A stretch of 64,000 bases of DNA from Stutzerimonas stutzeri. Lineage in GTDB: Bacteria; Pseudomonadota; Gammaproteobacteria; Pseudomonadales; Pseudomonadaceae. Under the pieces are notes generated by a model. It was given only the letters and a program-made list of their open reading frames with translations, made no database searches and was not told where the DNA came from. Below are positions 53,523 to 63,069 of this stretch, in pieces; position 1 is the first letter of the stretch; each line of letters opens with the position of its first letter. The translations under genes and the position numbers were made by a program. The stretch is from positions 1 to 64,000 of the forward strand of contig NZ_JAAMQZ010000013.1 in assembly GCF_013522825.1 (NCBI RefSeq), given 5' to 3'.

Positions 53523-53902
53523 CGCCGACACGCGCCCCCGCTTTCCGCTTTTCCGTAAATCCGGTCCAGGTTCTTGCACGCCTGCGCCGCCTGGCCGGCC
53601 CCGCGCAGCGTGGCTTGCTGCTGGCCGCCGTCATGCTGATGACGGTCGGCACGGCGAGGGCCGCCGGTTCCTCGATGCCCTGGGAAGGTCCGCTCGAATC
53701 CATCCTCGAATCGATCCAGGGCCCTGTCGCGCGCATCGTGGCTGTGATCATCATCATCGCTACGGGACTTGCGCTGGCCTTCGGCGACACCTCGGGCGGC
53801 TTTCGCAAGCTGATCCAGATCGTATTCGGCTTGAGCATCGCCTTCGCCGCGTCCTCGTTCTTCCTGTCCTTCTTCAGCTTCTCCGGCGGGGCCGTCGTAT
53901 GA
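53519..53902 (+). CDS. trbC: TrbC, pilin precursor
   Basis: The 127-aa protein has a long basic signal region (about 1-45) and two TM helices (about 70-90 and 95-125), with AAGSSMPWEGPLESILESI at the processed N-terminus. It is the VirB2-type pilin, likely processed by TraF (33145). It overlaps trbD by 4 bp. Confidence 0.9.
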   Translation: MTPTRAPAFRFSVNPVQVLARLRRLAGPAQRGLLLAAVMLMTVGTARAAGSSMPWEGPLESILESIQGPVARIVAVIIIIATGLALAFGDTSGGFRKLIQIVFGLSIAFAASSFFLSFFSFSGGAVV

Positions 53903-54168
53903 GCACGGCAAGCGACCTGCCTGGCTTCGAGGTGCCACTGCACCGCTCGCTGACCGAGCCGATCCTGCTTGGTGGCGCGCCGCGCACCGTAGCGATCGCC
54001 AACGGCACGCTGGCCGCCGCTGTTGGGCTGGGGCTGCAGCTCTGGCTGCCGGGCCTGGCGCTGTGGCTGGTCGGCCACGCACTTGCCGTATGGGGCGCGC
54101 GCGTCGATCCGCAGTTCATGCAGGTGTTCGCCCGGCACCTCAAGCACAAACCGCTGCTGGACGTGTGA
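53899..54168 (+). CDS. trbD: TrbD, VirB3-type inner-membrane protein
   Basis: The 89-aa protein has the VirB3-type start LPGFEVPLHRSLTEPILLGGAP and a TM segment of about 40 residues (about 30-70). It precedes trbE by 15 bp; VirB3 is commonly paired with VirB4. Confidence 0.9.
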   Translation: MSTASDLPGFEVPLHRSLTEPILLGGAPRTVAIANGTLAAAVGLGLQLWLPGLALWLVGHALAVWGARVDPQFMQVFARHLKHKPLLDV

Positions 54169-54183
54169 GGGGAGGGCGCCGCG

Positions 54184-56622
54184 ATGCTGAACCTCACCGA
54201 GTACCGCCAGCGCCCGGCCTTGCTTGCCGACTGGCTGCCGTGGGCTGGCCTGGTGGCGCCCGGCGTGGTGCTGAACAAGGACGGCTCGTTCCAGCGCACG
54301 GCGCGTTTCCGTGGACCCGATCTCGACAGCGCGACGCAAGGCGAGCTGATGACCACCACCGCGCGGCTGAACAACGCGCTGCGCCGGCTCGGCGCGGGCT
54401 GGGCGCTGTTCGTCGAGGCCGAGCGCCGGCCGGCGGCGGATTATCCGCACTCGGACTTCCCCGAACCGCTGTCGTGGCTGGTGGACGAGGAGCGGCGGGC
54501 GACGTTCGAGGAGTCCGGCGAGCACTTCGAGAGTTGCTACCACCTCACGCTGCAATACCTGCCGCCAGAGGAGTCGCATGCCCGCGCGGCCAGGTTGCTT
54601 TACGAGAACACGCCAACCGCCGGCGTGGACTGGCGCGAGCGCCTCACGGCATTTATCGCGGAGACCGAACGCATCTTCGATCTGTTCATGGGCGTGATGC
54701 CGGAGCTCGACTGGCTCGATGACGACGAAACGCTGACCTACCTGCACGCGACCATTTCGACGCGACGCTACCGCATCGCCACGCCGGAAGTGCCGTTCCA
54801 CCTCGACACGCTGCTGGCTGATACGCCGCTGCTCGGCGGCCTGGCGCCGATGCTGGGCGACGCGCACCTGCGCGTGGTGACGGTGCGTGGCTTCCCGACC
54901 TCGACCTGGCCAGGGATTCTGGACGACCTCAACCGGCTGGGCTTCGCCTATCGCTGGAGCACGCGTTTCCTTTGCCTGGACAAGGCCGAGGCGGAAAAGG
55001 AGCTCGGCCGTCTGCGCCGCCAGTGGTTCGCCAAGCGCAAGAACATCCTGGCGCTGTTGCGCGAAACCCTCTTCCAGCAGGAGAGCCCGCTGGTCGATAC
55101 CGACGCCAGTAACAAAACGGCCGACGCGGACGCCGCTCTGCAGGAACTGGGCAGCGACCAGGTCGCCTTCGGTTTCGTCACCGCGACCGTGACGGTGCTC
55201 GATGCTGACGCCGACACGGCCGACGAGAAGCTGCGCAGGGTGGAGCGCGTCATCCAGGGCCGGGGCTTCGTGACCATCCCGGAAACCCTCAATTCGGTGG
55301 AGGCGTGGCTGTCGTCGGTGCCGGGCAATGCCTACGCCAACGTGCGCCAGCCCATCGTCTCGACGCTGAATCTTGCCCACCTGATGCCGGTGTCGGCGGT
55401 CTGGGCCGGGCCGGAGCGCAACGCTCATCTCGACGGCCCGCCGCTGATCGTCACCCGTACCGAGGGCGCGACGCCGTTCCGGCTGGTGACCCATATCGGC
55501 GACGTGGGGCACACCCTGGTCGTGGGCCCGACCGGCATGGGCAAGTCCGTCCTGCTCGCCACGCTGGCGCTGCAGTTCCGCCGCTACCCCGGCTCGCGCA
55601 TCTTCGCCTTCGACATGGGGCGCTCCATGCGGGCGACGGTGCTGGGGCTGGGCGGCGAGCACTATGACCTGGGCGCCGATGGCGCGATCGCCTTCCAGCC
55701 GCTCGCGCACATCGACCAGGCGGGCTACCGCACCTGGGCGGCCGAATGGGTGGAGGGCCGCCTGGCGCACGAGGGCGTGGCCGTCGGGCCGGACGAAAAG
55801 GCGGCCATCTGGTCGGCGCTCGGCAGCCTCGCCGGTGCGCCGGTCGAGCAGCGCACGCTCACCGGCCTGTCGGTGCTGCTGCAATCGAACGCACTGCGCC
55901 AGGCGCTGGCGCCTTATGTGCTCGGTGGGGCGCACGGCAAGTTGCTCGACGCCGACCTCGACTACCTGGGCATGGCCGATGTGCAGTGCTTCGAGATGGA
56001 GGCGCTGATACCCAGCAAGGCCGCGGTGCTGGCCGTGCTGGGCTACCTGTTCGCACGTTTCGAGGAGCGCTTCGACGGCGCGCCGGCGCTGCTGATCCTC
56101 GATGAGTCCTGGCTGTTCCTCGACGACCCGGTGTTCGCCGCGCGTATTCGCCAATGGCTCAAGACGCTGCGCAAGAAGAACGTCAGCGTGATCTTCGCCA
56201 CGCAGTCGCTCGCCGACATCAAGGACTCGACCATCGCCCCGGCGATCATCGAGAGCTGCGCGAGCCGCATCTTCCTGCCCAATCCGCAGGCGACCGAGCC
56301 GCAGATCCGCACGATCTACGAGGGCTTCGGCCTCAATGGCCGGCAGATCGAGATCGTCGCCACCGCGCAGCCCAAGCGCGATTACTACTACCAGTCCCGC
56401 GCGGGCAACCGCCTGTTCGACCTCGACCTGGGGCCGGTCGCGCTCGCGTTCGCCGGCGCCTCGATGCCCCAGGATCAGCGCGCCATCGATGACGTGCTGC
56501 GCGAGGCCGGGGTGCCGGGTTTCGCCGCAGCTTGGCTGCGTCATCGCGGCCTCGACTGGGCGGCCGAGCTGCTGCCGTCCGCGCCCTTTCTCGCCGCCCA
56601 AGCCTTGGAGGTTTCGCCATGA
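54184..56622 (+). CDS. trbE: TrbE, VirB4-type ATPase
   Basis: The 812-aa ATPase has Walker A VGPTGMGKSVL (Lys454) and Walker B LILDESWLFLDDP. The N-terminal half (about 1-400) is the CagE/TrbE region. It energises assembly at the inner membrane. The ribosome site is GGGGAGGG. It overlaps trbJ by 4 bp (ATGA). Confidence 0.95.
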   Translation: MLNLTEYRQRPALLADWLPWAGLVAPGVVLNKDGSFQRTARFRGPDLDSATQGELMTTTARLNNALRRLGAGWALFVEAERRPAADYPHSDFPEPLSWLVDEERRATFEESGEHFESCYHLTLQYLPPEESHARAARLLYENTPTAGVDWRERLTAFIAETERIFDLFMGVMPELDWLDDDETLTYLHATISTRRYRIATPEVPFHLDTLLADTPLLGGLAPMLGDAHLRVVTVRGFPTSTWPGILDDLNRLGFAYRWSTRFLCLDKAEAEKELGRLRRQWFAKRKNILALLRETLFQQESPLVDTDASNKTADADAALQELGSDQVAFGFVTATVTVLDADADTADEKLRRVERVIQGRGFVTIPETLNSVEAWLSSVPGNAYANVRQPIVSTLNLAHLMPVSAVWAGPERNAHLDGPPLIVTRTEGATPFRLVTHIGDVGHTLVVGPTGMGKSVLLATLALQFRRYPGSRIFAFDMGRSMRATVLGLGGEHYDLGADGAIAFQPLAHIDQAGYRTWAAEWVEGRLAHEGVAVGPDEKAAIWSALGSLAGAPVEQRTLTGLSVLLQSNALRQALAPYVLGGAHGKLLDADLDYLGMADVQCFEMEALIPSKAAVLAVLGYLFARFEERFDGAPALLILDESWLFLDDPVFAARIRQWLKTLRKKNVSVIFATQSLADIKDSTIAPAIIESCASRIFLPNPQATEPQIRTIYEGFGLNGRQIEIVATAQPKRDYYYQSRAGNRLFDLDLGPVALAFAGASMPQDQRAIDDVLREAGVPGFAAAWLRHRGLDWAAELLPSAPFLAAQALEVSP

Positions 56623-57356
56623 GAATCCGTGCGCTTTCCACGTCACTCGCCGTCGCGCTGTCGGTGTCGTTGCTGGCCGTGCAGCCCGTGTCGGCACTCA
56701 CCGTGATCGACCCGACCAATCTTGTGCAGAACACGTTGATCGCGATCCGCACGTTGGAGCAGATCAACAACCAGGTACAGCAGCTGCAGAACGAATCGCA
56801 GATGCTCATCAACCAGGCACGCAACCTGGCGAGCCTGGACTTCAACGTCGTCAACCGGCTGCGCGCGTCCCTGGCGAGGAGCGAACAGTTGATCGCCGAG
56901 GCGCAGGGGCTGGCGTATGACGTGCGGAACCTCGACCGCGAGTTCGCCCGGCTGTACCCGGTGGAGTACGCCGCCACCGTCAGCGGCGACCAGATGTACC
57001 GGGATGCCCGCGAGCGCTGGGCGCACACGCTCGACGGCCTGCACACCGCGATGCTCATGCAGGCGCAGGTGTCGCGGAACCTGGGCGAGGATGAAAGCGC
57101 CCTGGCCGATTTGGTGGGGCAGAGCCAATCGGCCACGGGTGCCCTGCAGGCCATGCAGGCGACCAACCAACTGCTGGCCCTGCAGGCCAAGCAGTCCATC
57201 CAGGCGCAGCAACTGCAGCTGACCCAGGATCGCGCGACCTCGCTGGAGCAGGCGCGGCACGCGGCGGCGACCGAGCGCGCCCGCGAGGTTCGGCGGCGCT
57301 TCCTGGGCGAGGGCACGCCGTACACGCCGCAGGCGGTCCGCTTCTACGGGAACTGA
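56619..57356 (+). CDS. trbJ: TrbJ, VirB5-type periplasmic protein
   Basis: The 245-aa protein has a signal peptide (about 1-26, VSLLAVQPVSA) followed by coiled-coil stretches (RTLEQINNQVQQLQNESQML, and a second at about 150-220). VirB5-type proteins form the pilus tip or channel periphery. ATG 56619 overlaps the trbE stop; the longer frame is not supported. Confidence 0.9.
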   Translation: MRIRALSTSLAVALSVSLLAVQPVSALTVIDPTNLVQNTLIAIRTLEQINNQVQQLQNESQMLINQARNLASLDFNVVNRLRASLARSEQLIAEAQGLAYDVRNLDREFARLYPVEYAATVSGDQMYRDARERWAHTLDGLHTAMLMQAQVSRNLGEDESALADLVGQSQSATGALQAMQATNQLLALQAKQSIQAQQLQLTQDRATSLEQARHAAATERAREVRRRFLGEGTPYTPQAVRFYGN

Positions 57357-57369
57357 TGGAGGCTTCGCC

Positions 57370-58551
57370 ATGAACGACGTGACGGTCATCGACCGCTTCC
57401 TCGATACGTTCTCGCGCTATATCGATTCCGGTTTCGGGCTGCTGCAAGGCGAGGTCGCCTTCCTGACCGCCACGCTGATCGCCATCGACATGACGATCGC
57501 CGGGCTGTACTGGGCGTTGGGTCATGCCACCGGCCAGGGCGAGGACGTGATGGCGAAGCTGATCCGCAAGGTGCTCTACGTCGGTGCCTTCGCCTACATC
57601 ATCGGCAACTTCAACTGGCTGGCCGGCATCGTCTTCCGCTCCTTTGCCGGTCTGGGCCTGACGGCGACCGGCGCGCTCAGCATGGAGGCCTTCTTGCAGC
57701 CAGGGCGGCTGGCGAAAGCCGGCATCGACGCGGGCGCGCCGATCCTGGAGCAGATCGGCAAACTGACCGGCTTCCCCGAGGTGTTCGTCAACCTCGACCC
57801 CATCGTCATCCTGTTCCTGGCCTGGCTGGTGGTCATCGTCTGCTTCTTCGTGCTGGCGATACAGCTGTTCATCACCTTGATCGAGTTCAAGCTCACCACG
57901 CTCGCGGGTTTCGTGCTGGTGCCCTTCGCGCTGTGGAACAAGACCGCGTTCCTGGCCGAGAAGGTGCTGGGCAACGTGGTGTCCTCGGGCGTCAAGGTGC
58001 TGGTGCTGGCGGTGATCGTCGGTATCGGCACGGGGCTGTTCGCCGAGTTCCAGGTGCATCCCGACGAGCCCTCCATCGACCACGCGCTGGTGGTCATGCT
58101 GGCCTCGCTGGCGTTGCTCGCCCTGGGCATCTTCAGCCCGGGCATCGCCACCGGGCTGATTTCCGGCGGCCCGCAGCTGGGGGCCGGGGCGATGGCGGGC
58201 GCAGCGCTCGGTGCGGCGGGCACGGCCGTCGCCGTCGGCGCCGCCGCGACCGGTGTTGGCGCTGCGGTTGCGGCCGGCGCGCGTATGGCGCCGGGGGCGA
58301 AGCTGGCTGCTGGGGTGCGCTCGCTCAAGGGCCGGTTTGCCGGTGGTGGCGGAGCTTCATCTGCTGGCAGTGCGGCCGCCCTGGGCAATGCGGCCCAGGG
58401 TGCCGATGCCAAGGCGCAACCGGCGTGGGCCAAGCGCCTGCAGCGACGCCAGCGGATCGGCCATGCCGCCACCACCGTCGCGCACACGCTGCGCGGTGGT
58501 GACGGCGGTGGATCGGGCAGTGGCCCGAGCCTGCGGGATTCGGACTCATAA
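57370..58551 (+). CDS. trbL: TrbL, VirB6-type polytopic membrane protein
   Basis: The 393-aa protein has five to six TM helices between about 30 and 270 and an Ala/Gly/Ser-rich C-terminal tail of about 100 residues. Family motif NFNWLAGIVFRSFAGLGL is present. It forms part of the inner-membrane channel. Confidence 0.9.
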   Translation: MNDVTVIDRFLDTFSRYIDSGFGLLQGEVAFLTATLIAIDMTIAGLYWALGHATGQGEDVMAKLIRKVLYVGAFAYIIGNFNWLAGIVFRSFAGLGLTATGALSMEAFLQPGRLAKAGIDAGAPILEQIGKLTGFPEVFVNLDPIVILFLAWLVVIVCFFVLAIQLFITLIEFKLTTLAGFVLVPFALWNKTAFLAEKVLGNVVSSGVKVLVLAVIVGIGTGLFAEFQVHPDEPSIDHALVVMLASLALLALGIFSPGIATGLISGGPQLGAGAMAGAALGAAGTAVAVGAAATGVGAAVAAGARMAPGAKLAAGVRSLKGRFAGGGGASSAGSAAALGNAAQGADAKAQPAWAKRLQRRQRIGHAATTVAHTLRGGDGGGSGSGPSLRDSDS

Positions 58552-58563
58552 GGAGGGCGAGCC

Positions 58564-59268
58564 ATGCGCTTCAAACGACCATGGGTGCGCTACGCCGAGG
58601 CGCCGCAGCCCGCCACCCCGTATCAGGCCGCCGCCCAGGCATGGGACGAGCGCATTGGTTCGGCCCGCGTGCAGGCGAAGAACTGGCGCCTGATGGCCTT
58701 CGGCTGCCTGGCGCTTGCGCTACTGATGGCGGGTGGCCTGGTCTGGCGCTCGGCGCAGTCCATCGTTACGCCCTACGTGGTGGAGGTGGACAGGTCTGGC
58801 CAGGTGCGCGCGGTCGGCGAGGCCGCCACACCCTACCGGCCGGCCGATGCACAGGTTGCCTATCACCTGGCGCGCTTCGTCACGCTGGTGCGTTCGTTGT
58901 CCATCGACCCGATCGTGGTGCGGCAGAACTGGCTCGACGCCTACGACTACACCACCGACCGTGGCGCGGGCGTGCTCAACGACTACGCGCGCACCAACGA
59001 TCCGTTCGCCCGTGTCGGCAAGGAGTCGGTGACGGTGCAGGTCACCAGCGTCGTGCGGGCCAGCGAGGCCTCCTTCAACGTGCGCTGGACGGAGCGGCGC
59101 TTCGTCAACGGCGCGCCCGCCGGCACTGAGCGCTGGAACGCGGTGATCTCCACCGTCCTGCAAACCCCGCGCACCGAGCAGCGCTTGCGCAAGAACCCCT
59201 TGGGCATCTACGTCAACGGGCTGTCGTGGAGCCGCGAGCTCGATGCGTCCGAAGGAGCCAAGCCATGA
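58564..59268 (+). CDS. trbF: TrbF, VirB8-type protein
   Basis: The 234-aa protein has a short cytosolic N-terminus with PYQAAAQAWDERIGSARVQAKNW (positions about 21-43), one TM helix (about 45-65) and a periplasmic NTF2-like domain. It is the VirB8-type nucleation component. It overlaps trbG by 4 bp. Confidence 0.9.
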   Translation: MRFKRPWVRYAEAPQPATPYQAAAQAWDERIGSARVQAKNWRLMAFGCLALALLMAGGLVWRSAQSIVTPYVVEVDRSGQVRAVGEAATPYRPADAQVAYHLARFVTLVRSLSIDPIVVRQNWLDAYDYTTDRGAGVLNDYARTNDPFARVGKESVTVQVTSVVRASEASFNVRWTERRFVNGAPAGTERWNAVISTVLQTPRTEQRLRKNPLGIYVNGLSWSRELDASEGAKP

Positions 59269-60251
59269 ACCTGTCTTTTCGTATATCCGCGTTCCCCCTG
59301 GTCCTGCTGGCCTTGGCCGGCTGCTCCAGCCAGGGCAAGCCGCCGCCGCGTATCTCGCTCGACGAGCCAGTGCAGGCGCAGCCGTTGCCCGAGCCGCCGA
59401 AGCCGGTGGAAGTGGTGGCGGTGCCGAAGGTGCTGCCGATGCCGGGGCAGATGAAGCCATTGCCGGACGAGGTCAGTCCTGCCCCGGAGCCGGCCGACGA
59501 GAAGGTGAGGGTGTCGCGTGCGAACCAGGAGGCGAGGGTGGCGCCCACGCGCGAGGGCTACGTCAATGCGATCCAGGTCTGGCCCTACAGCGACGGCGCG
59601 CTGTACCAGGTCTATGCCGCGCCGGGGCGGGTGACGGTGATCACGCTGCAGGCCGGTGAGGAACTGGTGACGGTAGCCGCTGGCGACACGGTACGCTGGA
59701 TCGTCGGCGACACCTCCAGTGGCGCCGGCGATGCGCTGCGCGTCAACGTGCTGGTCAAGCCGATCCGCTCGGACCTCAAGACCAACCTGGTGATCACGAC
59801 CAGCCGGCGCACCTACCTGGTCGAACTGACCTCGACCGAGAAGGCGTGGATGGCCTCGGTGTCCTGGGATTACCCGAAGGACCGAATGCTGGCCCTGCAG
59901 CGCCAGGCGCAGACCGCGCAGGCGAGCGCGCCGGTCGATACCGGCCTCTCGTTGGAGAAGATTCGCTTTCGCTATGCGATCAGCGGCCGCAATCCGCCGT
60001 GGCAGCCGCTGCGCGCCTTCGACGATGGCGAAAAGGTCTATATCCAGTTTCCCGCCGGCATCGCCCAAGGTGAGCTGCCACCGCTGTTCGTGATCGGCGC
60101 GCAGGGCGATGGGCAACTGGTCAACTACCGCTTCCGCTCGCCGTACTACATCGTGGACCGGCTGTTCGGCGCGGCCGAGCTGCGCCTGGGCGGCGACAAG
60201 GGCGACGTGGTGCGCATCGAACGCACGGATGGCGTGGCGCGGGGGAACTGA
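59265..60251 (+). CDS. trbG: TrbG, VirB9-type outer-channel protein with lipobox
   Basis: The 328-aa protein has a signal with LALAGC and Cys20, a Pro-rich linker, and then the VirB9-like domain with YQVYAAPGRVTVITLQAGE and KTNLVITTSRRTYLVEL. The lipobox may mean that this component anchors to the outer membrane as a lipoprotein, a role usually given to VirB7. It starts within the trbF stop. Confidence 0.9.
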   Translation: MNLSFRISAFPLVLLALAGCSSQGKPPPRISLDEPVQAQPLPEPPKPVEVVAVPKVLPMPGQMKPLPDEVSPAPEPADEKVRVSRANQEARVAPTREGYVNAIQVWPYSDGALYQVYAAPGRVTVITLQAGEELVTVAAGDTVRWIVGDTSSGAGDALRVNVLVKPIRSDLKTNLVITTSRRTYLVELTSTEKAWMASVSWDYPKDRMLALQRQAQTAQASAPVDTGLSLEKIRFRYAISGRNPPWQPLRAFDDGEKVYIQFPAGIAQGELPPLFVIGAQGDGQLVNYRFRSPYYIVDRLFGAAELRLGGDKGDVVRIERTDGVARGN

Positions 60252-60253
60252 GC

Positions 60254-61531
60254 ATGAGCCAGGACGATACCCCCGACCTGGCCGCGCCGCCAGCCGGCAA
60301 GGTCCCACCCGAAACAGTCGCTCTGCGCGCTCAGCCGCGCCCGGTCACGCGGTTGAACCGGCGTACCCTGGCCGTGCTTGCCGGTGGGCTCTCCGCCGCA
60401 GTGCTGGGAGCCACCATCTGGTCCCTGCAACCGCCGAAGCCTCGGAGTGGCAATGATCCGGCCGAGCTGTATAACGTCGACCGAGTTTCGCGTTCCGAAG
60501 GGCTCGACCGACTGCCTACGGACTACTCCAAGCTGCCGCCGCAACCACCCGAGCTAGGGCCGCCGCTGCCAGGCGACCTTGGCCCCGCCATCGTGCAGTC
60601 GCAGCGGCCGGCGGCGCCCAGCTACACGCCCCCTGGCCATGATCCCGCCGAGGCTGAGCGGCTGGCGCGGATGAAGGAGGCGGAGGAAGCGGCAGCTTCG
60701 TCAATTTTTTTCCGCACGGGCGGCCAGCGCCCAGCCATGGCTGCACCTGCACAACCTGACGCGGATGCAGCAACACTGGCGGGCTTCGATCCGCTGGCCG
60801 CCGGTCCCGCCTCGACGGCGGCGCAACCCCTCGACCCGACAACCGTGCAGAACCAGCAGGGGCAGAAAGAGGCGTTCCTGCAAGCCGGCTCTACGGAAAC
60901 CCGCAATTCCGGGAGCCTGCAGCTACCGGCGTCGCCGTACCAGGTCATGGCCGGCACGGTGATCGCTGGTGCGCTGGTCACGGGCATCAAGTCGGATCTT
61001 CCGGGTGACGTGATCGGCACGGTGACGGAGCCGGTCTACGACACGGCGACCGGCAAGCACCTGCTGATCCCGCAGGGCTCGCGCATCCTCGGCCGCTATA
61101 ACAGCCAGGTCAGCTACGGGCAGAGCCGCGTGCAGGTGGTATGGAACCGCATCATCCTGCCGGACACATCCTCGCTGACGCTGGACAACCTCATGGGCAC
61201 CGATCCGGCCGGCTATGCCGGTCTGGAGGACGGTGTCGATTGGCACTGGGATCGCGTCTTCGCCGGGGCTGCGTTGACGACGTTGCTGGGCATAGGCGCG
61301 GAGCTGGCCGAGCCTGAGAACCGCCAGGATGGCGATCGCATCATCATTGCCGGCCGTGACGGCCTGCAGGACAGCGTGAACCGGGTCGGGCAGGAGATGA
61401 CCCGGCGCAACATGAACATCCAGCCAACGTTGACTGAGCGCCCAGGACTGCCGGTGCGCATCATCGTCAACCGGGATCTGGTGCTGCGGCCTTACCAACC
61501 GCTGTTCTTCAATCGGGGAGCTTCACGATGA
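60254..61531 (+). CDS. trbI: TrbI, VirB10-type channel protein
   Basis: The 425-aa protein has one TM helix (about 38-58), a long Pro-rich periplasmic segment and a C-terminal VirB10 domain with AGTVIAGALVTGIKSDLPG and LIPQGSRILGRYNSQVSYGQ. It bridges inner and outer membranes. It follows trbG by 2 bp and overlaps the DUF2274 gene by 4 bp. Confidence 0.95.
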   Translation: MSQDDTPDLAAPPAGKVPPETVALRAQPRPVTRLNRRTLAVLAGGLSAAVLGATIWSLQPPKPRSGNDPAELYNVDRVSRSEGLDRLPTDYSKLPPQPPELGPPLPGDLGPAIVQSQRPAAPSYTPPGHDPAEAERLARMKEAEEAAASSIFFRTGGQRPAMAAPAQPDADAATLAGFDPLAAGPASTAAQPLDPTTVQNQQGQKEAFLQAGSTETRNSGSLQLPASPYQVMAGTVIAGALVTGIKSDLPGDVIGTVTEPVYDTATGKHLLIPQGSRILGRYNSQVSYGQSRVQVVWNRIILPDTSSLTLDNLMGTDPAGYAGLEDGVDWHWDRVFAGAALTTLLGIGAELAEPENRQDGDRIIIAGRDGLQDSVNRVGQEMTRRNMNIQPTLTERPGLPVRIIVNRDLVLRPYQPLFFNRGASR

Positions 61532-61773
61532 ATACGACACGCAAGATGCGGTTGGGTCCGCTGCCCAAGACCGAGACCATCAAGCTGACCTTTACATGCC
61601 CGGCCAGCCTGAAGGCTGATCTCGACCGTTACGCTGCCTTGCACGCGCAGACCTACGGCGAGGCGGTCGATGCTGTAACGCTGATCCCGCACATGCTGGA
61701 GGCGTTCATGACCGGGGATAGGGGGTTCAAGAGGGCAGGAAACGATCCTGATCGTCAGCTTCCCACTATTTAA
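61528..61773 (+). CDS. DUF2274-family protein
   Basis: The 81-aa protein has KLTFTCPASLKADLDRYAALHAQTYG and VTLIPHMLEAFMTGDRGF, typical of DUF2274 (an RHH-like small protein) that follows trbI in many ICEs. A role in regulating or capping the trb operon is possible. It is the last gene of the transfer operon. Confidence 0.9.
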   Translation: MNTTRKMRLGPLPKTETIKLTFTCPASLKADLDRYAALHAQTYGEAVDAVTLIPHMLEAFMTGDRGFKRAGNDPDRQLPTI

Positions 61774-62277
61774 TAGGAGGCTTCGGCGGGCAGGCTACTG
61801 TCACCAAGTAGATGCCGAACCTTTAGGCCTCGCGCCGGGGGCAGCGGAGGGCTAAAATGAGAGCTGATTGATAATGGTGTCGCCAAAGTCGTCGCCCCGC
61901 AAATCGCCCTATCTCCCGCGTCAGCAAAAGCTCTGCGCGGTTGGCGGTAAAAGCGACGGTAAGGCTCCATGTCGGTCACAGCCAGTCCCTTTATCCATGT
62001 GGGTTCAGGCGACCTATTGATGATCGAGTGGGAGTGAAATCAGTCCCTGCGGGAGCTGTCGCTTCCTGTCAATAAGATGCTGTAACGTATTGATTGATAA
62101 GGAATACGTTGCGGCATCTATCGGCGGCTTTCGCCGGGCAGCAAAAAGCTCTGGCAGTAAGGGGCAGCGGCATTGAGTTCTGCCAAATGCTTTGGCGCTA
62201 CCGCATCAAGCTGAACCCAACAAGGCAGCAAGTCCTTTCTGAAGGCAAGCTGGGGCTGTAGCGGGGAAGAAAAGTTC
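61774..62277. other. Non-coding stretch, likely holding the ICE right end
   Basis: These 504 bp follow the last ICE gene. They hold no gene and include the inverted repeat at 62084-62110. I found no clear attachment core. The boundary between ICE and chromosome or other DNA is likely here. Confidence 0.45.
62084..62110. promoter_or_regulatory. 27-bp inverted repeat near the ICE right end
   Basis: AACGTATT (62084-62091), 11 bases, and AATACGTT (62103-62110) form perfect 8-bp arms. It could be an integrase or accessory-protein binding site at the right end, or an operator for the AraC gene at 62278. Evidence does not decide. Confidence 0.45.
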
Positions 62278-63069
62278 ATGGCCCACAAAGATTGGGCGGT
62301 ACGCGCCCCAAAAACGAAGCTGGAACGCATGGAAGCGTACTTCGGCGGCTTTGGATTCGAGCCCCATAGGCACGATACCTACGCTGTGGGTCGCACACTC
62401 GCCGGCGTGCACAGCTTTCGCTATCGCGACGGCATGAAGCACAGCCTTCCGGGTGGGACGATCGTCATCCATCCGGATGAGCTGCATGATGGCGAAGCCG
62501 GAAGCAGCGAAGGATTCCACTACCGCATCCTGTACATAGAGCCCGCTCTGCTTCAGCAGGCGCTGGGTGGCATCACGTTGCCCTTCGTCCCGGATGGCCT
62601 TTCACGCGACCCACGACTGTTCGCTGCGACCCAAACGCTCATGCAGGGAATGGATTGTAAGATCGATCCGCTCGAGGAAGAGGATGCGATCTACGATCTG
62701 GCACAGGCGCTCGCCGCCGTCACCGGTGTCCGCAAACGCCGCCGCACCCTGAACTACGCAGCTGCCGAACGTGCGCGCCAGTACATCCATAGTGCTCTGG
62801 ACAGCACCATCACGCTTGAAGAGCTTGAGGGAGCCAGTGGTCGGGACCGGTGGAGTCTTTCCCGGGATTTCAGGGCGCTATATGGAACCAGCCCCTATCG
62901 ATATCTGACGATGCGCCGGCTCGACCAGGTGAAACTACAGCTTCTGTCGGGACAGTCGCTGATCGATGCTGCGCTGAATACCGGTTTTGCAGATCAGAGC
63001 CACATGGCACGGCATTTCAAGAAGACCTATGGAATATCGCCGGCTCGGTGGCTGCAGATGTTGCGCTGA
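62278..63069 (+). CDS. AraC-family regulator upstream of azlC
   Basis: The 263-aa protein has a cupin-type N-terminal ligand domain (about 20-120) with HRHDTYAVGRTLAGVHSFRYRDG and GGTIVIHPDELHDGE, and a C-terminal AraC HTH pair (about 165-260) with ITLEELEGASGRDRWSLSRDFRALYG and IDAALNTGFADQSHMARHFKK. Such proteins are often found beside azlC-type permeases. It differs from the AraC protein in cargo A, which has another N-terminal domain. ATG 62278 has GGGGAAG upstream. Confidence 0.9.
   Translation: MAHKDWAVRAPKTKLERMEAYFGGFGFEPHRHDTYAVGRTLAGVHSFRYRDGMKHSLPGGTIVIHPDELHDGEAGSSEGFHYRILYIEPALLQQALGGITLPFVPDGLSRDPRLFAATQTLMQGMDCKIDPLEEEDAIYDLAQALAAVTGVRKRRRTLNYAAAERARQYIHSALDSTITLEELEGASGRDRWSLSRDFRALYGTSPYRYLTMRRLDQVKLQLLSGQSLIDAALNTGFADQSHMARHFKKTYGISPARWLQMLR

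Noticed and set aside
53476-56697. 1073-codon minus-strand frame across trbC, trbD and trbE
   Set aside because: Antisense frame caused by high GC content. The trb genes on the plus strand have clear motifs and overlapping starts.
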